A stretch of 64,000 nucleotides of DNA from Rhizobium sp. R711 (GTDB taxonomy: Bacteria; Pseudomonadota; Alphaproteobacteria; Rhizobiales; Rhizobiaceae): NCBI RefSeq assembly GCF_002211365.1, contig NZ_LOKZ01000001.1:744001-808000 (forward strand), in the 5' to 3' direction. The notes below the pieces were generated by a model. It was not told the DNA's origin. It worked only from the letters and a program-made list of their open reading frames with translations, and did no database searches. Of the stretch, positions 53,687 through 63,188 are shown piece by piece. The translations under genes and the position numbers were made by a program. Numbering within the stretch: the stretch's first letter is position 1; every line of letters starts with the position of its first letter.

Positions 53687-55057
53687 ATGTCCGATCTTAT
53701 TATCGGTCGCGAGAGTGTTGGCGCTTCGGTGCGCTCCGCCTCCGACCTCTACCGCGCTGTCTGGCGTTGGCATTTCTACGCAGGCCTTCTCGTCCTGCCT
53801 TTCATGATTACGCTGGCAATCACCGGCGGCCTTTATCTCTTCAAGGATGAGATCGATGCGGCGATCCATTCCGATCTCAAGCGCGTCGCAGTGCAGCCGG
53901 GCGTAAACTGCGCAGCGCCTTCAGCGATGGTGGCTGCCGCCCTTGCTGCCCACCCCGGGATCGCGGTCAAGTTCACCGACCCGGCCACGCCCGACGCCTC
54001 TGCCGAAATCACCGTCGGCACCGAGGCGGAAGGCAAACTTGCCGTCTACGTTAATCCCTACACCGCTAAAGTGCTGGGTGCATTGCCGGATCGCGGCACC
54101 GTCATGTGGACGATCCGCTACCTTCACAGCTTCAAATATTTCGAAAGCTACGCACGCATGCTGATCGAGATCGCCGCCGGATGGTCGATCCTGCTGGTTG
54201 CCACGGGCATCTATCTGTGGTGGCCTCGTCGGCAGACCGGGGGCGTTTTTTCCGTTCGCGGCACGCCGAAGCGGCGGGTCTTTTGGCGGGACATGCATGC
54301 CGTGACCGGCATCTTCGTCGGCTTCTTCATCGTCTTCCTGGCCATCACGGGCATGCCGTGGTCCGGCATCTGGGGCGGCAAGGTCAATGAATGGGCGAAC
54401 GGCAATAACTTCGGCTATCCCGCCGGCGTCCGCGTCGCCGTACCGATGTCCGACGAGCACCTCGATCACATTGCCAAGACCTCGTGGTCGCTGGAGCCGG
54501 CGCAGGTCCCGCAGTCTCCCGGGCACGCGCATCATGCACAGCCGATCGGTCTCGACGCCGCCGTCGCCACCTTCGACCGTCTTGACCTGCATCGTGGCTA
54601 CGCCGTCAACATACCGACCACAGCGGATGGCGTGTTTACCGGATCGGTCTATCCCGATGACCTTACCAAGCAGCGGGTCGTACATCTCGACCAGTATTCC
54701 GGAACGCCGCTGATCGACATGAGCTACGCCGACTACGGCCCGCTCGGAAAGTCGCTCGAGTGGGGCATCAATACCCATCTCGGCCAGCAATTCGGGCTTG
54801 CGAACCAGCTCGTGCTGCTTGCCGCTTGTGCGGCGATCATCCTGCTTGCGGTTTCGGCTGCGATCATGTGGTGGAAGCGGCGCCCGGCGGGCTCGCTCGG
54901 CGTCCCGCCTTTACCTGCTGACAAGCGCGTGTTTCGCGGTCTGATCGCGATACTCGCTGTCGGCGGGGTGATCTTCCCGCTCGTTGGCCTGTTGCTCATC
55001 GTTATGCTCGGCTTGGATTGGCTCTACATCAGGTGCAGAAAATTACGATCGACCTGA
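53687..55057 (+). CDS. PepSY-associated transmembrane protein (iron-regulated type)
   Basis: The 456-residue membrane protein has four or so membrane segments: GLLVLPFMITLAITGGLYLF near residue 35, others around 160, 210 and 365-390, and PLVGLLLIVMLGLDWLYI at the end. It carries the PepSY-TM pattern with HSFKYFESYARMLIEIAAGW and ATGIYLWWPRRQ. Homologs are induced by iron limitation and thought to reduce siderophore iron at the inner membrane. It lies 65 bases after the DUF2946-like gene, so they likely act together. Confidence 0.85.
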   Translation: MSDLIIGRESVGASVRSASDLYRAVWRWHFYAGLLVLPFMITLAITGGLYLFKDEIDAAIHSDLKRVAVQPGVNCAAPSAMVAAALAAHPGIAVKFTDPATPDASAEITVGTEAEGKLAVYVNPYTAKVLGALPDRGTVMWTIRYLHSFKYFESYARMLIEIAAGWSILLVATGIYLWWPRRQTGGVFSVRGTPKRRVFWRDMHAVTGIFVGFFIVFLAITGMPWSGIWGGKVNEWANGNNFGYPAGVRVAVPMSDEHLDHIAKTSWSLEPAQVPQSPGHAHHAQPIGLDAAVATFDRLDLHRGYAVNIPTTADGVFTGSVYPDDLTKQRVVHLDQYSGTPLIDMSYADYGPLGKSLEWGINTHLGQQFGLANQLVLLAACAAIILLAVSAAIMWWKRRPAGSLGVPPLPADKRVFRGLIAILAVGGVIFPLVGLLLIVMLGLDWLYIRCRKLRST

Positions 55058-55111
55058 CATCGCTGGGAGGCGGACACGCTCGCGTCGCCTCCGGTCGATA
55101 GACAGCAGAAG

Positions 55112-55142
55112 GGCTGCGGATGAGAGGATCCGCAGCCTTTTT
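55112..55142 (+). terminator. Terminator after the PepSY gene
   Basis: GGCTGCGGAT (55112-55121) pairs perfectly with ATCCGCAGCC (55128-55137) around a six-base loop, followed by five T (55138-55142). It also ends the convergent SDR gene's transcript region weakly. Confidence 0.88.
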
Positions 55143-55168
55143 CACGCACCTCTGATAGCTGCCCTGTC

Positions 55169-55918
55169 CTAGAGGTTGCTCATCCCGCCATCGATGACGA
55201 GTTCGCTGCCGACGATGTAGGCAGCCTCGTCGGAGGCGAGGAAGATGATGGTCTTGGCAACTTCGCCGGCATCGCCGAAGCGGCCGACCGGGATCTGTGA
55301 CTGGATCTGCGAAGCCATCGCCCTGGAGTCGGCTTCCGACATGCCGAACTTGCCATAGAGCGGTGTCGCGATCGGACCGGGGCTAACCGCGTTGACGCGA
55401 ATGCCGCGGCCGATCAGTTCGCCGGAGAGCGTCTTTGCAAGCGTCAGCAGCGCGCCCTTGGTCAGGGCGTAGACGCTTGAGTTCGGCATGCCGATATGGG
55501 CATTGATCGACGTGTTGAGGACGATCGAAGCCTGCTTCGAAAACAGCGGCAGCAGTGCCTGGATCAGGAAGAACGGGCCCTTGACGTTGATCGCGATCGA
55601 CTTGTCGAAGGCTTCCTCGCTCCATTGTTCGAGCGGGCCGAATTCGGCCACGCCGGCATTGACGAAGAGGATATCGAGATGTCCGAAGGCATCCTTGATC
55701 GCGCCGGCGACGGTCTTCTGGCCGGCGGCATTGCCGGCATCCGCCTGGATGACCAACGCCTTATCGCCGAACTCGGCGCGGGCCGCCTCGACACTCTTTG
55801 CGCTGCTGCCGGTGAGAGCGACACGAGCGCCCTCGGCGATGAATTGACGGGCAGTTTCGAGGCCGATGCCGCTGGTGCCACCAGTGATGAGGGCCGTCTT
55901 GTCTTGTAGGCGTGCCAT
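55169..55918 (-). CDS. SDR-family oxidoreductase
   Basis: The 249-residue protein is a classical short-chain dehydrogenase. Cofactor loop TGGTSGIGLETARQF at 13-27, NAGVAEFGP motif, Ser in LNTSINAHIG and the Tyr-Lys pair in SSVYALTKGALLTL. The C-terminus DEAAYIVGSELVIDGGMSNL is standard. Substrate unknown. It is one of two SDR genes next to the LysR regulators. Confidence 0.92.
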   Translation of the reverse strand: MARLQDKTALITGGTSGIGLETARQFIAEGARVALTGSSAKSVEAARAEFGDKALVIQADAGNAAGQKTVAGAIKDAFGHLDILFVNAGVAEFGPLEQWSEEAFDKSIAINVKGPFFLIQALLPLFSKQASIVLNTSINAHIGMPNSSVYALTKGALLTLAKTLSGELIGRGIRVNAVSPGPIATPLYGKFGMSEADSRAMASQIQSQIPVGRFGDAGEVAKTIIFLASDEAAYIVGSELVIDGGMSNL

Positions 55919-56046
55919 TGTCGTGGGTCCTTGTGATTTGGGCGGGCCAGCGGCCCTTTGATGTCTGGGAGAATGAGACGAAAAGTCGGCTACGATAATC
56001 CGCTCTTTCGGAGAGCGTCCACAGTCAGAGCGGATAATCCGTGGCC

Positions 56047-56811
56047 TCAGGTGCGGGTAATCGATGCGCCACCGTCGACCAGCGAAGCCGTGCCAGTGAC
56101 GAAGCTGGAGTCGTCGGATGCGAAGTAGAGCACGGAGCGGGCAAGTTCCTCAGGCGCTGCGACACGTTTCAGTGCATGCAGATTGGTGATGAAGCTCTGC
56201 TTGTCCTCAGTGTCGTTCATCTCACGATACATGTCGGTGTCGACAGCACCCGGCAGAACCGCGTTGACGCGCACGTTCTTTTGGCCGAACTCGGCAGCGA
56301 GCGCCTGCGTCAGGCCGATGAGGCCCGACTTGCTGGCGGCATAAGCGGCGACGCCCGGGAAGGCGAAGCTGTAGCCGACGAAGGTCGAGGTGAAGATGAC
56401 TGAGCCGCCGCCGTTCTCTTCCATCTGCCCGATCTGGTGCTTGGCAGCCAGAAAAGACGCGGTCAGGTTGATCGTCAGCGCCTCAGCGAAACCAGCCTCC
56501 GAAACGCCGGTGCTGGGGCCTGCTTCGCCAAGGATGCCGGCATTGTTGAAGGCAACATCGAGCTTGCCGTAGCGGCCAACCGCGGTAGCAACCAGCGCCT
56601 TGTGATAGTCTTCCGAGCGTACATCGCCGGCAACAGCCACGGCCTGTCCGCCAGCTGCTTTGATCTCTTCGACGAGGCTATCAAGTTCGGCCTGGCGGCG
56701 CGCGCCGACAACGACCTTTGCGCCTTCGGCGGCAAAGAGCTTGGCGGTTGCACGGCCAATGCCGGCACTCGCGCCGGTGACGATGGCGATTTTTCCATTC
56801 AAACGGTTCAT
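56047..56811 (-). CDS. SDR-family oxidoreductase (second)
   Basis: The 254-residue classical SDR has TGASAGIGRATAKLF, NNAGILGE and VAAYAASKSGLIG (catalytic Tyr-Lys), ending DSSFVTGTASLVDGGASITR. Start at MNRLNGKIAIVTGA (56811); the frame to 56889 is open but lies in the divergent promoter region. A LysR gene is divergently transcribed 130 bases away and likely regulates it. Confidence 0.92.
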   Translation of the reverse strand: MNRLNGKIAIVTGASAGIGRATAKLFAAEGAKVVVGARRQAELDSLVEEIKAAGGQAVAVAGDVRSEDYHKALVATAVGRYGKLDVAFNNAGILGEAGPSTGVSEAGFAEALTINLTASFLAAKHQIGQMEENGGGSVIFTSTFVGYSFAFPGVAAYAASKSGLIGLTQALAAEFGQKNVRVNAVLPGAVDTDMYREMNDTEDKQSFITNLHALKRVAAPEELARSVLYFASDDSSFVTGTASLVDGGASITRT

Positions 56812-56941
56812 TGTTCCATCTCCAGTGGTGGGTTGGGTTGGGATGGCGATTGCCGTCCCTTTCGATGGGCAGAAGATGGCATTTTCCATTCGTTCGGATT
56901 AGTCTCCAAATGGTGGAACTCGAATTCGGATTTGCCGAACG

Positions 56942-57847
56942 ATGATCAGGGTTGAGGGAATAACGGCTTTCGTGGCGATTGTGGAATCCGGCTCGGTCAG
57001 TGAGGCCGCCCGGCGCCTGCGGCTGTCAAAGTCCGTCGTCAGCGAGCGGCTGGCGGAGCTCGAACGATCGCTTGGCGGTGTGCTCCTGCATCGCACCACG
57101 CGAAAACTCACCCTGACGGAAGACGGCACGGCCTTTCTGAAACGCGCGACGCGGATCGTTCAGGAAATCGAGGAAGCCACCGCCGAGATGGCGGTACGCC
57201 GCGGCACGCTTTCCGGTCCGCTGCGCATCGCCGCTCCCGTCACCTTCGGTCGCATGCATCTTGGCCCCGCGCTCTACCCGTTCCTGGCCGAGCACCCCGA
57301 CATCCAGCTGCTGCTCGACATCGACGACCGTCGCGTCGATGTCTCCTCGGAAGGGTATGATGCCGTGATCCGGCATGGCCCCATCGTCGACTCCCGACTG
57401 GTGGCGTGGAAGCTTAGCCGCAGCCGCCGGCTTTTGATCGCGTCACCGGACTATCTCAGCCGCCATGGTGTGCCAAAGACCCTTGCCGAGCTCGACGGCC
57501 ATAAAGGCATTTTCTATACCAATCGGGGTGTCGCGGACTGGCGGTTCCAGACGCCGGATGGAGCGATCGTCGTGCGGGCAAGTCAGGCCCTCGGCATGAA
57601 CAACGGCGACATGATCCGCGATGCCGCCGCCGCCGGTCTCGGCATCGCGCTTCTGCCAGCCTTCATCGCTGGTCCTGCAATCAGCGCGGGGCAGCTACAG
57701 GAGATCGACGTCGGCTACAAACCGGAAGCCGAGTTCATCTATATGGCGCATCCGGAGGGCCGCAATCCCTCCGCAAAGTTGCGCGCCGTCGCCGACCACT
57801 TACGCAAGACCTTCGGCGATCCGCCCTATTGGGATCCTGCCGGCTGA
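56942..57847 (+). CDS. LysR-family transcriptional regulator
   Basis: The 301-residue protein has the LysR helix-turn-helix GSVSEAARRLRLSKSVVSER and LysR substrate-binding domain (SGPLRIAAPVTFGRMHLGPA). It is divergent to the second SDR gene and the likely regulator of it. Length is standard for the family; the effector is unknown. Confidence 0.9.
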   Translation: MIRVEGITAFVAIVESGSVSEAARRLRLSKSVVSERLAELERSLGGVLLHRTTRKLTLTEDGTAFLKRATRIVQEIEEATAEMAVRRGTLSGPLRIAAPVTFGRMHLGPALYPFLAEHPDIQLLLDIDDRRVDVSSEGYDAVIRHGPIVDSRLVAWKLSRSRRLLIASPDYLSRHGVPKTLAELDGHKGIFYTNRGVADWRFQTPDGAIVVRASQALGMNNGDMIRDAAAAGLGIALLPAFIAGPAISAGQLQEIDVGYKPEAEFIYMAHPEGRNPSAKLRAVADHLRKTFGDPPYWDPAG

Positions 57848-58720
57848 TCAGATGAGGCTCATCATGTTTGCTGCGACGCGCGAGCGCTGAGCCCTCAGCA
57901 CCGCAAGGCCGAGACGCGCTACCAGTGGCGGCCCCTCGATCGGCCGGTAGGCCACGCCATCGAGGGCCAGATGGGCGATCGAGGCCGGTACGATCGAGAC
58001 GCCGAGATCGGCGGCGACAAGATTGACGACCGATGGGATCTGCGGCGCCTCCTGTGTCACCATCAACTCGAAACCGGCATCGCGGCAGCCGCGCACGATG
58101 TCGTCATAGAGGCTGAGGCCAACCGTGCGTGGGAACAGAATGAAAGGCTCGCTGGCAAGTGCCGAGAGCGGCACCTTCTCGTATTTCGCGAGCGGGTGGT
58201 GCGCCGGCAGGGCGATCAGCATCGGCTCATCGGCCAGCCGCTTCAGCGTGACGTCTTTCGGATCCTCCAGACCTGGCCTGATGAAGGCAACGTCGATTTC
58301 TTCGCCCAGCAGTTTCTCCATCAACCAGTTGCTGTTCATCTCGCTCAGCGAAAGGCTGACATCGGGCCACTGTCCGCGAAAGCGGCGGATTGTGCCGCTG
58401 ACCGCCGTGTTGAAGGCAGAGGATGCGGTAAAGCCAAGCGCCAGCCGCCCCGTCTCGCCGCGCGTCGCACGCTGTGCTGCGAGCTTCGCTTTCTCGGCCG
58501 CCGCGACGGCAGCCCGTCCTTCCGGGAGGAAGGCATTGCCTGCCTCCGTTAGCTCCGCCCCGTGCGGAACGCGATGAAAGAGCGCGGCCCCGATCTCGTT
58601 CTCAAGGTCGCGGATTTGCTGGCTGAGCGGCGGCTGGCCGATGCCGAGCTTCGCCGCGGCGCGGGTGAAATTTCCCTCTTCGGCCACCGCCAGGAAATAG
58701 CGGATATGGCGCAACTCCAT
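57848..58720 (-). CDS. LysR-family transcriptional regulator
   Basis: The 290-residue protein begins MELRHIRYFLAVAEEGNFTR, a LysR/BenM-type helix-turn-helix with AAAKLGIGQPPLSQQIRDLE, and has a periplasmic-binding-like effector domain. Convergent with the preceding LysR gene (stops are adjacent) and divergent from the MFS gene downstream at 58817, which it probably controls. Alternative start at 58732 adds four residues. Confidence 0.9.
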   Translation of the reverse strand: MELRHIRYFLAVAEEGNFTRAAAKLGIGQPPLSQQIRDLENEIGAALFHRVPHGAELTEAGNAFLPEGRAAVAAAEKAKLAAQRATRGETGRLALGFTASSAFNTAVSGTIRRFRGQWPDVSLSLSEMNSNWLMEKLLGEEIDVAFIRPGLEDPKDVTLKRLADEPMLIALPAHHPLAKYEKVPLSALASEPFILFPRTVGLSLYDDIVRGCRDAGFELMVTQEAPQIPSVVNLVAADLGVSIVPASIAHLALDGVAYRPIEGPPLVARLGLAVLRAQRSRVAANMMSLI

Positions 58721-58816
58721 CGGTATCTCCAAAAGCTATCAAGAATGGCAGTGTCATATATTGGACAAATGATGGCGCGCTGGCTAGATCAAAAGGCGTG
58801 AAAGGTTGGTGCCCTC

Positions 58817-60097
58817 ATGCAACGCGCCGCAGACAAGCTCTTAGACGTCTCCGAAATCCACCCGCGTCCAAATCTCCAGCTCGTGCGAACGACGGCGGAA
58901 CCGCAGGACAAACAGTTCCTGCTGCGCGGCACCTCGTCCTATCGGCGCGCCAGCCTTGCACTCTTCCTCTCCGGCTTTGCTACCTTCTCGCTGCTCTATT
59001 GCGTGCAGCCGCTGATGCCGATCTTCGCTGCGGACTTCGCAGTCAGCCCAGCCGCGAGCTCACTGTCATTGTCGCTGTCGACCGGTTTCCTCGCCGTCGC
59101 CATCTTCTTTGCGGCGGCCGTCTCCGAAAGCTTCGGCCGCCGCAGCCTGATGTTCGTCTCTCTGCTTGGCGCTTCGCTCTGCACGATCGCCTGCGCCCTC
59201 GTGCCGAGTTGGCACACGCTGCTCGTGATCCGTGCGCTTGAAGGGCTGTTGCTCGGCGGCGTGCCGGCCGTTGCCATGGCCTATCTCGCAGAGGAGATCG
59301 ATCCCCGTGGTCTTGGCGCCTCGATGGGCCTTTATATCGCCGGGAATGCGTTCGGTGGCATGGCTGGCCGCGTCGTCACCGGCACACTGGCTGAATTTTT
59401 CTCCTGGCGCATCGCGTTGGGTGCGCTCGGCCTGCTCGGCCTTGCTGCGGCAATCGGCTTCTTCCTGCTGCTGCCCGCATCGCGCAATTTTACGCCGCGC
59501 AAGGGTTTTGATGTCCGGTTTCACGTGAGGGCCTGGGTCGGCCATATCAGCAATCCGGCACTGCCGCTGCTCTTCGCCATCGGCTTTCTCGCCATGGGCA
59601 CCTTCGTCACGGTCTACAACTACATCGGCTTCCGCCTCGTTCAGCCGCCATACAACCTCAACCAGACAGAGCTTGGCCTGATCTTCACGGTCTACCTCTT
59701 CGGCATCGCCGCCTCGTGGATTGCCGGCATGCTCGGCGACCATATCGGTCACTTCATCGTTCTTCCGGCCGGCATCGCGGTCGCGGCCTTGGGTGTGGCA
59801 ACAACGCTCTCATCCTGCCTGCCACTGATCGTCTTGGGCATCGTGCTGCTGACATCGGGCTTTTTCGTTGCTCACTCGGTGGCTAGTGCGCTCGTCGGGC
59901 GCCTTGCGCGTGCCACGAAGGGACATGCTTCCGCGCTTTACCTGCTGTCGTACTACGTCGGCTCAAGCGTTGCCGGGTCGGTCGGCGGCTACTTCTGGGG
60001 CGCCGACGGCTGGAATGCCGTCGTGCTCTTTACGCTGTCGCTGCTTGCGCTCGGCACGGTGGCGGCGCTTGTCGCCGCAAGGGTGGCGAAACGGTAG
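58817..60097 (+). CDS. MFS transporter (YnfM-like)
   Basis: The 426-residue carrier has a cytoplasmic N-terminus of about 45 residues, then 12 hydrophobic segments from ALFLSGFATFSLLYCVQPLM. The loop VSESFGRRSLMFVS is the 2-3 MFS motif. The YnfM type is known for arabinose or drug-like efflux. A LysR gene is divergent 96 bases away, a typical regulator-transporter pair. The first start (58817) is chosen, though a later Met could serve. Confidence 0.88.
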   Translation: MQRAADKLLDVSEIHPRPNLQLVRTTAEPQDKQFLLRGTSSYRRASLALFLSGFATFSLLYCVQPLMPIFAADFAVSPAASSLSLSLSTGFLAVAIFFAAAVSESFGRRSLMFVSLLGASLCTIACALVPSWHTLLVIRALEGLLLGGVPAVAMAYLAEEIDPRGLGASMGLYIAGNAFGGMAGRVVTGTLAEFFSWRIALGALGLLGLAAAIGFFLLLPASRNFTPRKGFDVRFHVRAWVGHISNPALPLLFAIGFLAMGTFVTVYNYIGFRLVQPPYNLNQTELGLIFTVYLFGIAASWIAGMLGDHIGHFIVLPAGIAVAALGVATTLSSCLPLIVLGIVLLTSGFFVAHSVASALVGRLARATKGHASALYLLSYYVGSSVAGSVGGYFWGADGWNAVVLFTLSLLALGTVAALVAARVAKR

Positions 60098-60125
60098 TGA
60101 TCATTTTCGAGAAACCATAAGCCGA

Positions 60126-61004
60126 CTACACGCTTTTCAGCGTGCGCCGCGCCTGCTGCGACGCCGTCATGCCGCTACCGAGATACCAGAAAACAGAGAT
60201 CAGGATAATCACGCCACCAATGATCGTGGAGAGAGTTGGCGTCTCGGAGAAGGCGAGCCAGACCCAGAGCGGGCCGAGCACGACATCCAGCAATCCGATC
60301 AATCCGGCCTCGCTGGATGGGATATAGCGGCCGCCGGTCATAAAGAGCAGGTAAGCAATTCCCGATGTCGTCGATCCGAAGACGGCAAGCACCAGGATTT
60401 CCTGCGGGCTCGGCAGCGTGTGAGACATCAAGGGCAGGCAGAGCAGCACACAGAAGCCGGATCCAAGCGCGTTGACCGGCGCCAGCCGCAGTGCGGGATA
60501 GCGCCGCGCTGCCACAAGCAAGATGCTGAAGGTTAGTGTCATCAGAAACGCCAGCGCATTGCCGGCAATGTCCTGGGGTCTCGCTCCGAAACCTGCAACG
60601 ATAAGGATGCCGACGAAGGCGATCATACTGGCGATAAGCACACGTTTGCTGATCTTCTCCCTTAGCCAAAGATAAGCGATGGCTGCGGCGACGAAGGGAA
60701 CGGTCGCATAGATCGCCAGAACGTTGGCCACGGTCGTCAGTTTCAGCGCGCCAATATAGCCATACATCGAAATGGCGGCCATCAGACCAAAGAGGGGATA
60801 GAAATAGAACGGCACCTTGCCGGGCTCCGCGCTGATGCGCTTCTTGGCCAGAATGATGATCGTCAGTGCCAGCCCGCCGAACAGCGAGCGCCATCCGAGC
60901 ACGGTCCAGACATCGAGGTCGAGCGCGCGGACGAAGAGCCCCGCGGTGCTCCACATGATCGTAGCAATGCTGACGAGGAGCATACCGTAGGCGCGGGGCT
61001 GCAT
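60126..61004 (-). CDS. EamA/DMT-family transporter (second)
   Basis: The 292-residue protein has ten hydrophobic segments with EamA halves, e.g. IMWSTAGLFVRALDLDVWTV and GFGARPQDIAGNALAFLMTL. It is convergent with the MFS gene 28 bases away and divergent in orientation from nothing nearby; hutU ends 138 bases upstream. Substrate unknown. Confidence 0.88.
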   Translation of the reverse strand: MQPRAYGMLLVSIATIMWSTAGLFVRALDLDVWTVLGWRSLFGGLALTIIILAKKRISAEPGKVPFYFYPLFGLMAAISMYGYIGALKLTTVANVLAIYATVPFVAAAIAYLWLREKISKRVLIASMIAFVGILIVAGFGARPQDIAGNALAFLMTLTFSILLVAARRYPALRLAPVNALGSGFCVLLCLPLMSHTLPSPQEILVLAVFGSTTSGIAYLLFMTGGRYIPSSEAGLIGLLDVVLGPLWVWLAFSETPTLSTIIGGVIILISVFWYLGSGMTASQQARRTLKSV

Positions 61005-61141
61005 GGCGGGTCCGTTCGTTGGAGGCAGCGTCGGTTCGACATCCGACGATCTCTACCAGAGGCACACGACCGGCGATCGATCCGTTGCGCCACGCCATAG
61101 CGTAATCCGACAGAAAATGCGTCCGAGACAGGCGCCGCGAA

Positions 61142-62803
61142 CTATCCGAGGCGGATGTAGGGAACGCCCTTTTTGGCGACCTCGTCCAGCGCCTCGTCAT
61201 AGCCGGCGTCGGCATAGCGCATGACGCCAAGTGCCGTGTCGTTGGTGAGCGCATGGTCGAGCCGCTCGTCGGCGGCATCGGTGCCATCGGCTACGACGGT
61301 CACGCCGCAGCTCGTCATGTAGCCGGCATAGCCTCCACCGCCGGAATGGACAACGACGAGATCGGCCATCGACGAGCAGAGCATCATTGCGTCGATCAGC
61401 GGCCAATCGGCGATCGCGTCGGAGCCGTCCTTCATCCGCTCGGTCATGATGTTCGGATGCGCCATCGCGCCGGCATCGAGATGATCGCGCGAGAAGGCGA
61501 CGGGTCCTTTCAGCTCACCGCCTGCGACGAGTTCGTTGACCCGGCGGGCGAGCATCGTGCGCTCGCCGTGGCCGAGCCAGGCAATGCGGGCCGGCAATCC
61601 CTCGAAAGGCACATGCTGACGCGCCAGCCGGATCCAGTTGGTGACGATCTTGTTCTCGGGGAACATTTCGAGCAGCAGATCATCGATCCGGGCGATATCG
61701 CCTTCCTCGCCCGACAGTGCCATCCAGCGGAAGGGACCGATTGCCCGCGCAAAGAGCGGCCGCAGATACGCTTCGGTGAAGATCGGAATGTCAAAGGCGT
61801 TGGCGACGCCGCCCTCTTTCGCCTGTGTGCGAATGAGGTTGCCGTTGTCGAAGACCTCGGCGCCCTTCTTCTGGAAGTCCAGCATGGCAGTGACGTGCTG
61901 CACGATCGAAGCACGGCTTGCCGCCATCAACTGGCCCTGGCCGTCGTCGCGCAACTCGCGAACCTGAGCAAGGCTCATGCCCTTCGGTACGTAGCCGTAG
62001 ACCAGATCGTGCGCGGAGGTCTGGTCGGTGACGATATCGGGCACGATCCCGCGCCGCGCAATTTCGGGATAGATTTCCGCCGCGTTGCCGACGAGACCGA
62101 CGGATAGCGCCCGCTTTTCCTTTACGGCGGCGTCGATCATGGCAAGTGCGGTATCGAGATCCGGCGCGATTTCCTGCAGGTAGCCGATCTCTTGCCGCTT
62201 CCTGGCGCGCTCGGGATCGATGTCGACGCAGAGGATGGCGGCGCCCGCCATGCGGCCGGCGAGCGGCTGCGCGCCGCCCATGCCGCCGAGCCCCGCCGTC
62301 AGCACGAAACGTCCGAAGAGATCGCCGCCGAACCGGCGCTCGGCAATGCGCATGAAGATTTCATAGGTGCCCTGGATGACGCCCTGACTGCCGATATACT
62401 GCCACGCACCGGCCGTCAGCCCGCCCCAGCAGATCAGCCCCTTCCGCTGCAGCTCGTAGAAGACCTCGGCCTTCGCCCATTGCCCGACGATGTTGCAGTT
62501 CGCCATGATGACGAGCGGCGCCTTCGCGTGCGTCTTCACAAGGCCGATCGGCTTGCCGGACTGGATGAGCAGCGTCTGGTCCTCATCCATTTCCGTCAGT
62601 GCCTTGACGATGCCCTTGTGCGCGGCCCAGTTGCGCGCGGCCTTGCCGAGCGCGGCATAGACGATGAGATTGTCGGGATCCTCGCCAACGGAGAGGACGT
62701 TTTCGAGAAGCCGCAGCAAAGCCTCCTGCCGCCAACCCTTGGCGCGCAGCTCCGGTCCGCCCGGAATCGGAAATTTCGGATGACGTGGATTGGGCTTCGG
62801 CAT
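61142..62803 (-). CDS. hutU: Urocanate hydratase
   Basis: The 553-residue enzyme converts urocanate to imidazolonepropionate in histidine degradation, using tightly bound NAD+. NAD-binding loop is LTAGLGGMGGAQPLAGRMAG (about residue 165-185), and the active-site Cys region is LIDAMMLCSSMADL and VHSGGGGYAGYM. The first 60 residues match HutU (PRHPKFPIPGGPELRAKGW). Length normal (about 555). No other hut genes fall in this window, but the upstream DUF917 and TfoX genes share its direction. Confidence 0.97.
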   Translation of the reverse strand: MPKPNPRHPKFPIPGGPELRAKGWRQEALLRLLENVLSVGEDPDNLIVYAALGKAARNWAAHKGIVKALTEMDEDQTLLIQSGKPIGLVKTHAKAPLVIMANCNIVGQWAKAEVFYELQRKGLICWGGLTAGAWQYIGSQGVIQGTYEIFMRIAERRFGGDLFGRFVLTAGLGGMGGAQPLAGRMAGAAILCVDIDPERARKRQEIGYLQEIAPDLDTALAMIDAAVKEKRALSVGLVGNAAEIYPEIARRGIVPDIVTDQTSAHDLVYGYVPKGMSLAQVRELRDDGQGQLMAASRASIVQHVTAMLDFQKKGAEVFDNGNLIRTQAKEGGVANAFDIPIFTEAYLRPLFARAIGPFRWMALSGEEGDIARIDDLLLEMFPENKIVTNWIRLARQHVPFEGLPARIAWLGHGERTMLARRVNELVAGGELKGPVAFSRDHLDAGAMAHPNIMTERMKDGSDAIADWPLIDAMMLCSSMADLVVVHSGGGGYAGYMTSCGVTVVADGTDAADERLDHALTNDTALGVMRYADAGYDEALDEVAKKGVPYIRLG

Positions 62804-62854
62804 CTGGTCGTTCCTCTGTCTCTGTCGTTTTGGCCTCGGGGGCCGATGTTTCGT

Positions 62855-63184
62855 TCACTTGGCGGGCAGTGAGCGCACGAAGGCCATGGCGGCCTCCAAG
62901 AGACGGCGCCGCATATCGTCATCGGCGTAAATCTCCACGCCGACCCTGACCCAGCCGTGCATGGCACGGCCACCGGAAAGCATCTGCGCGGCGCCGGGCA
63001 AGTCGAGCGCCCAGCCGTCGTTACCTTTGCCGAGGCGGATCAGCAGACCGTCCTGTCGGGCGCCGCAGAGGAGATTCCCGTCGAGCAGGAAGGCCAGCCC
63101 GCCGAACATCGGCTTTTCGCTGAGACCGGACATGGCGCCCAGCTCTTCCCTCAGCAATTCCTCGAGGCCGACGTCCCGCGCCAT
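62855..63184 (-). CDS. TfoX N-terminal-domain protein
   Basis: The 109-residue protein contains the TfoX/Sxy N-terminal domain, EKPMFGGLAFLLDGNLLCGA, then WVRVGVEIYADDDMRRRLL. In enterics TfoX (Sxy) regulates competence; single-domain rhizobial copies have no proven role. It starts four bases after the DUF917 gene and lies 51 bases before hutU, so it is probably in one operon with them. Confidence 0.82.
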   Translation of the reverse strand: MARDVGLEELLREELGAMSGLSEKPMFGGLAFLLDGNLLCGARQDGLLIRLGKGNDGWALDLPGAAQMLSGGRAMHGWVRVGVEIYADDDMRRRLLEAAMAFVRSLPAK

Positions 63185-63188
63185 GCGA

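Noticed and set aside
60175..61287. 370-codon minus-strand frame overlapping the EamA transporter
   Set aside because: A frame-shifted shadow of the EamA gene with a composition typical of GC-rich spurious ORFs.
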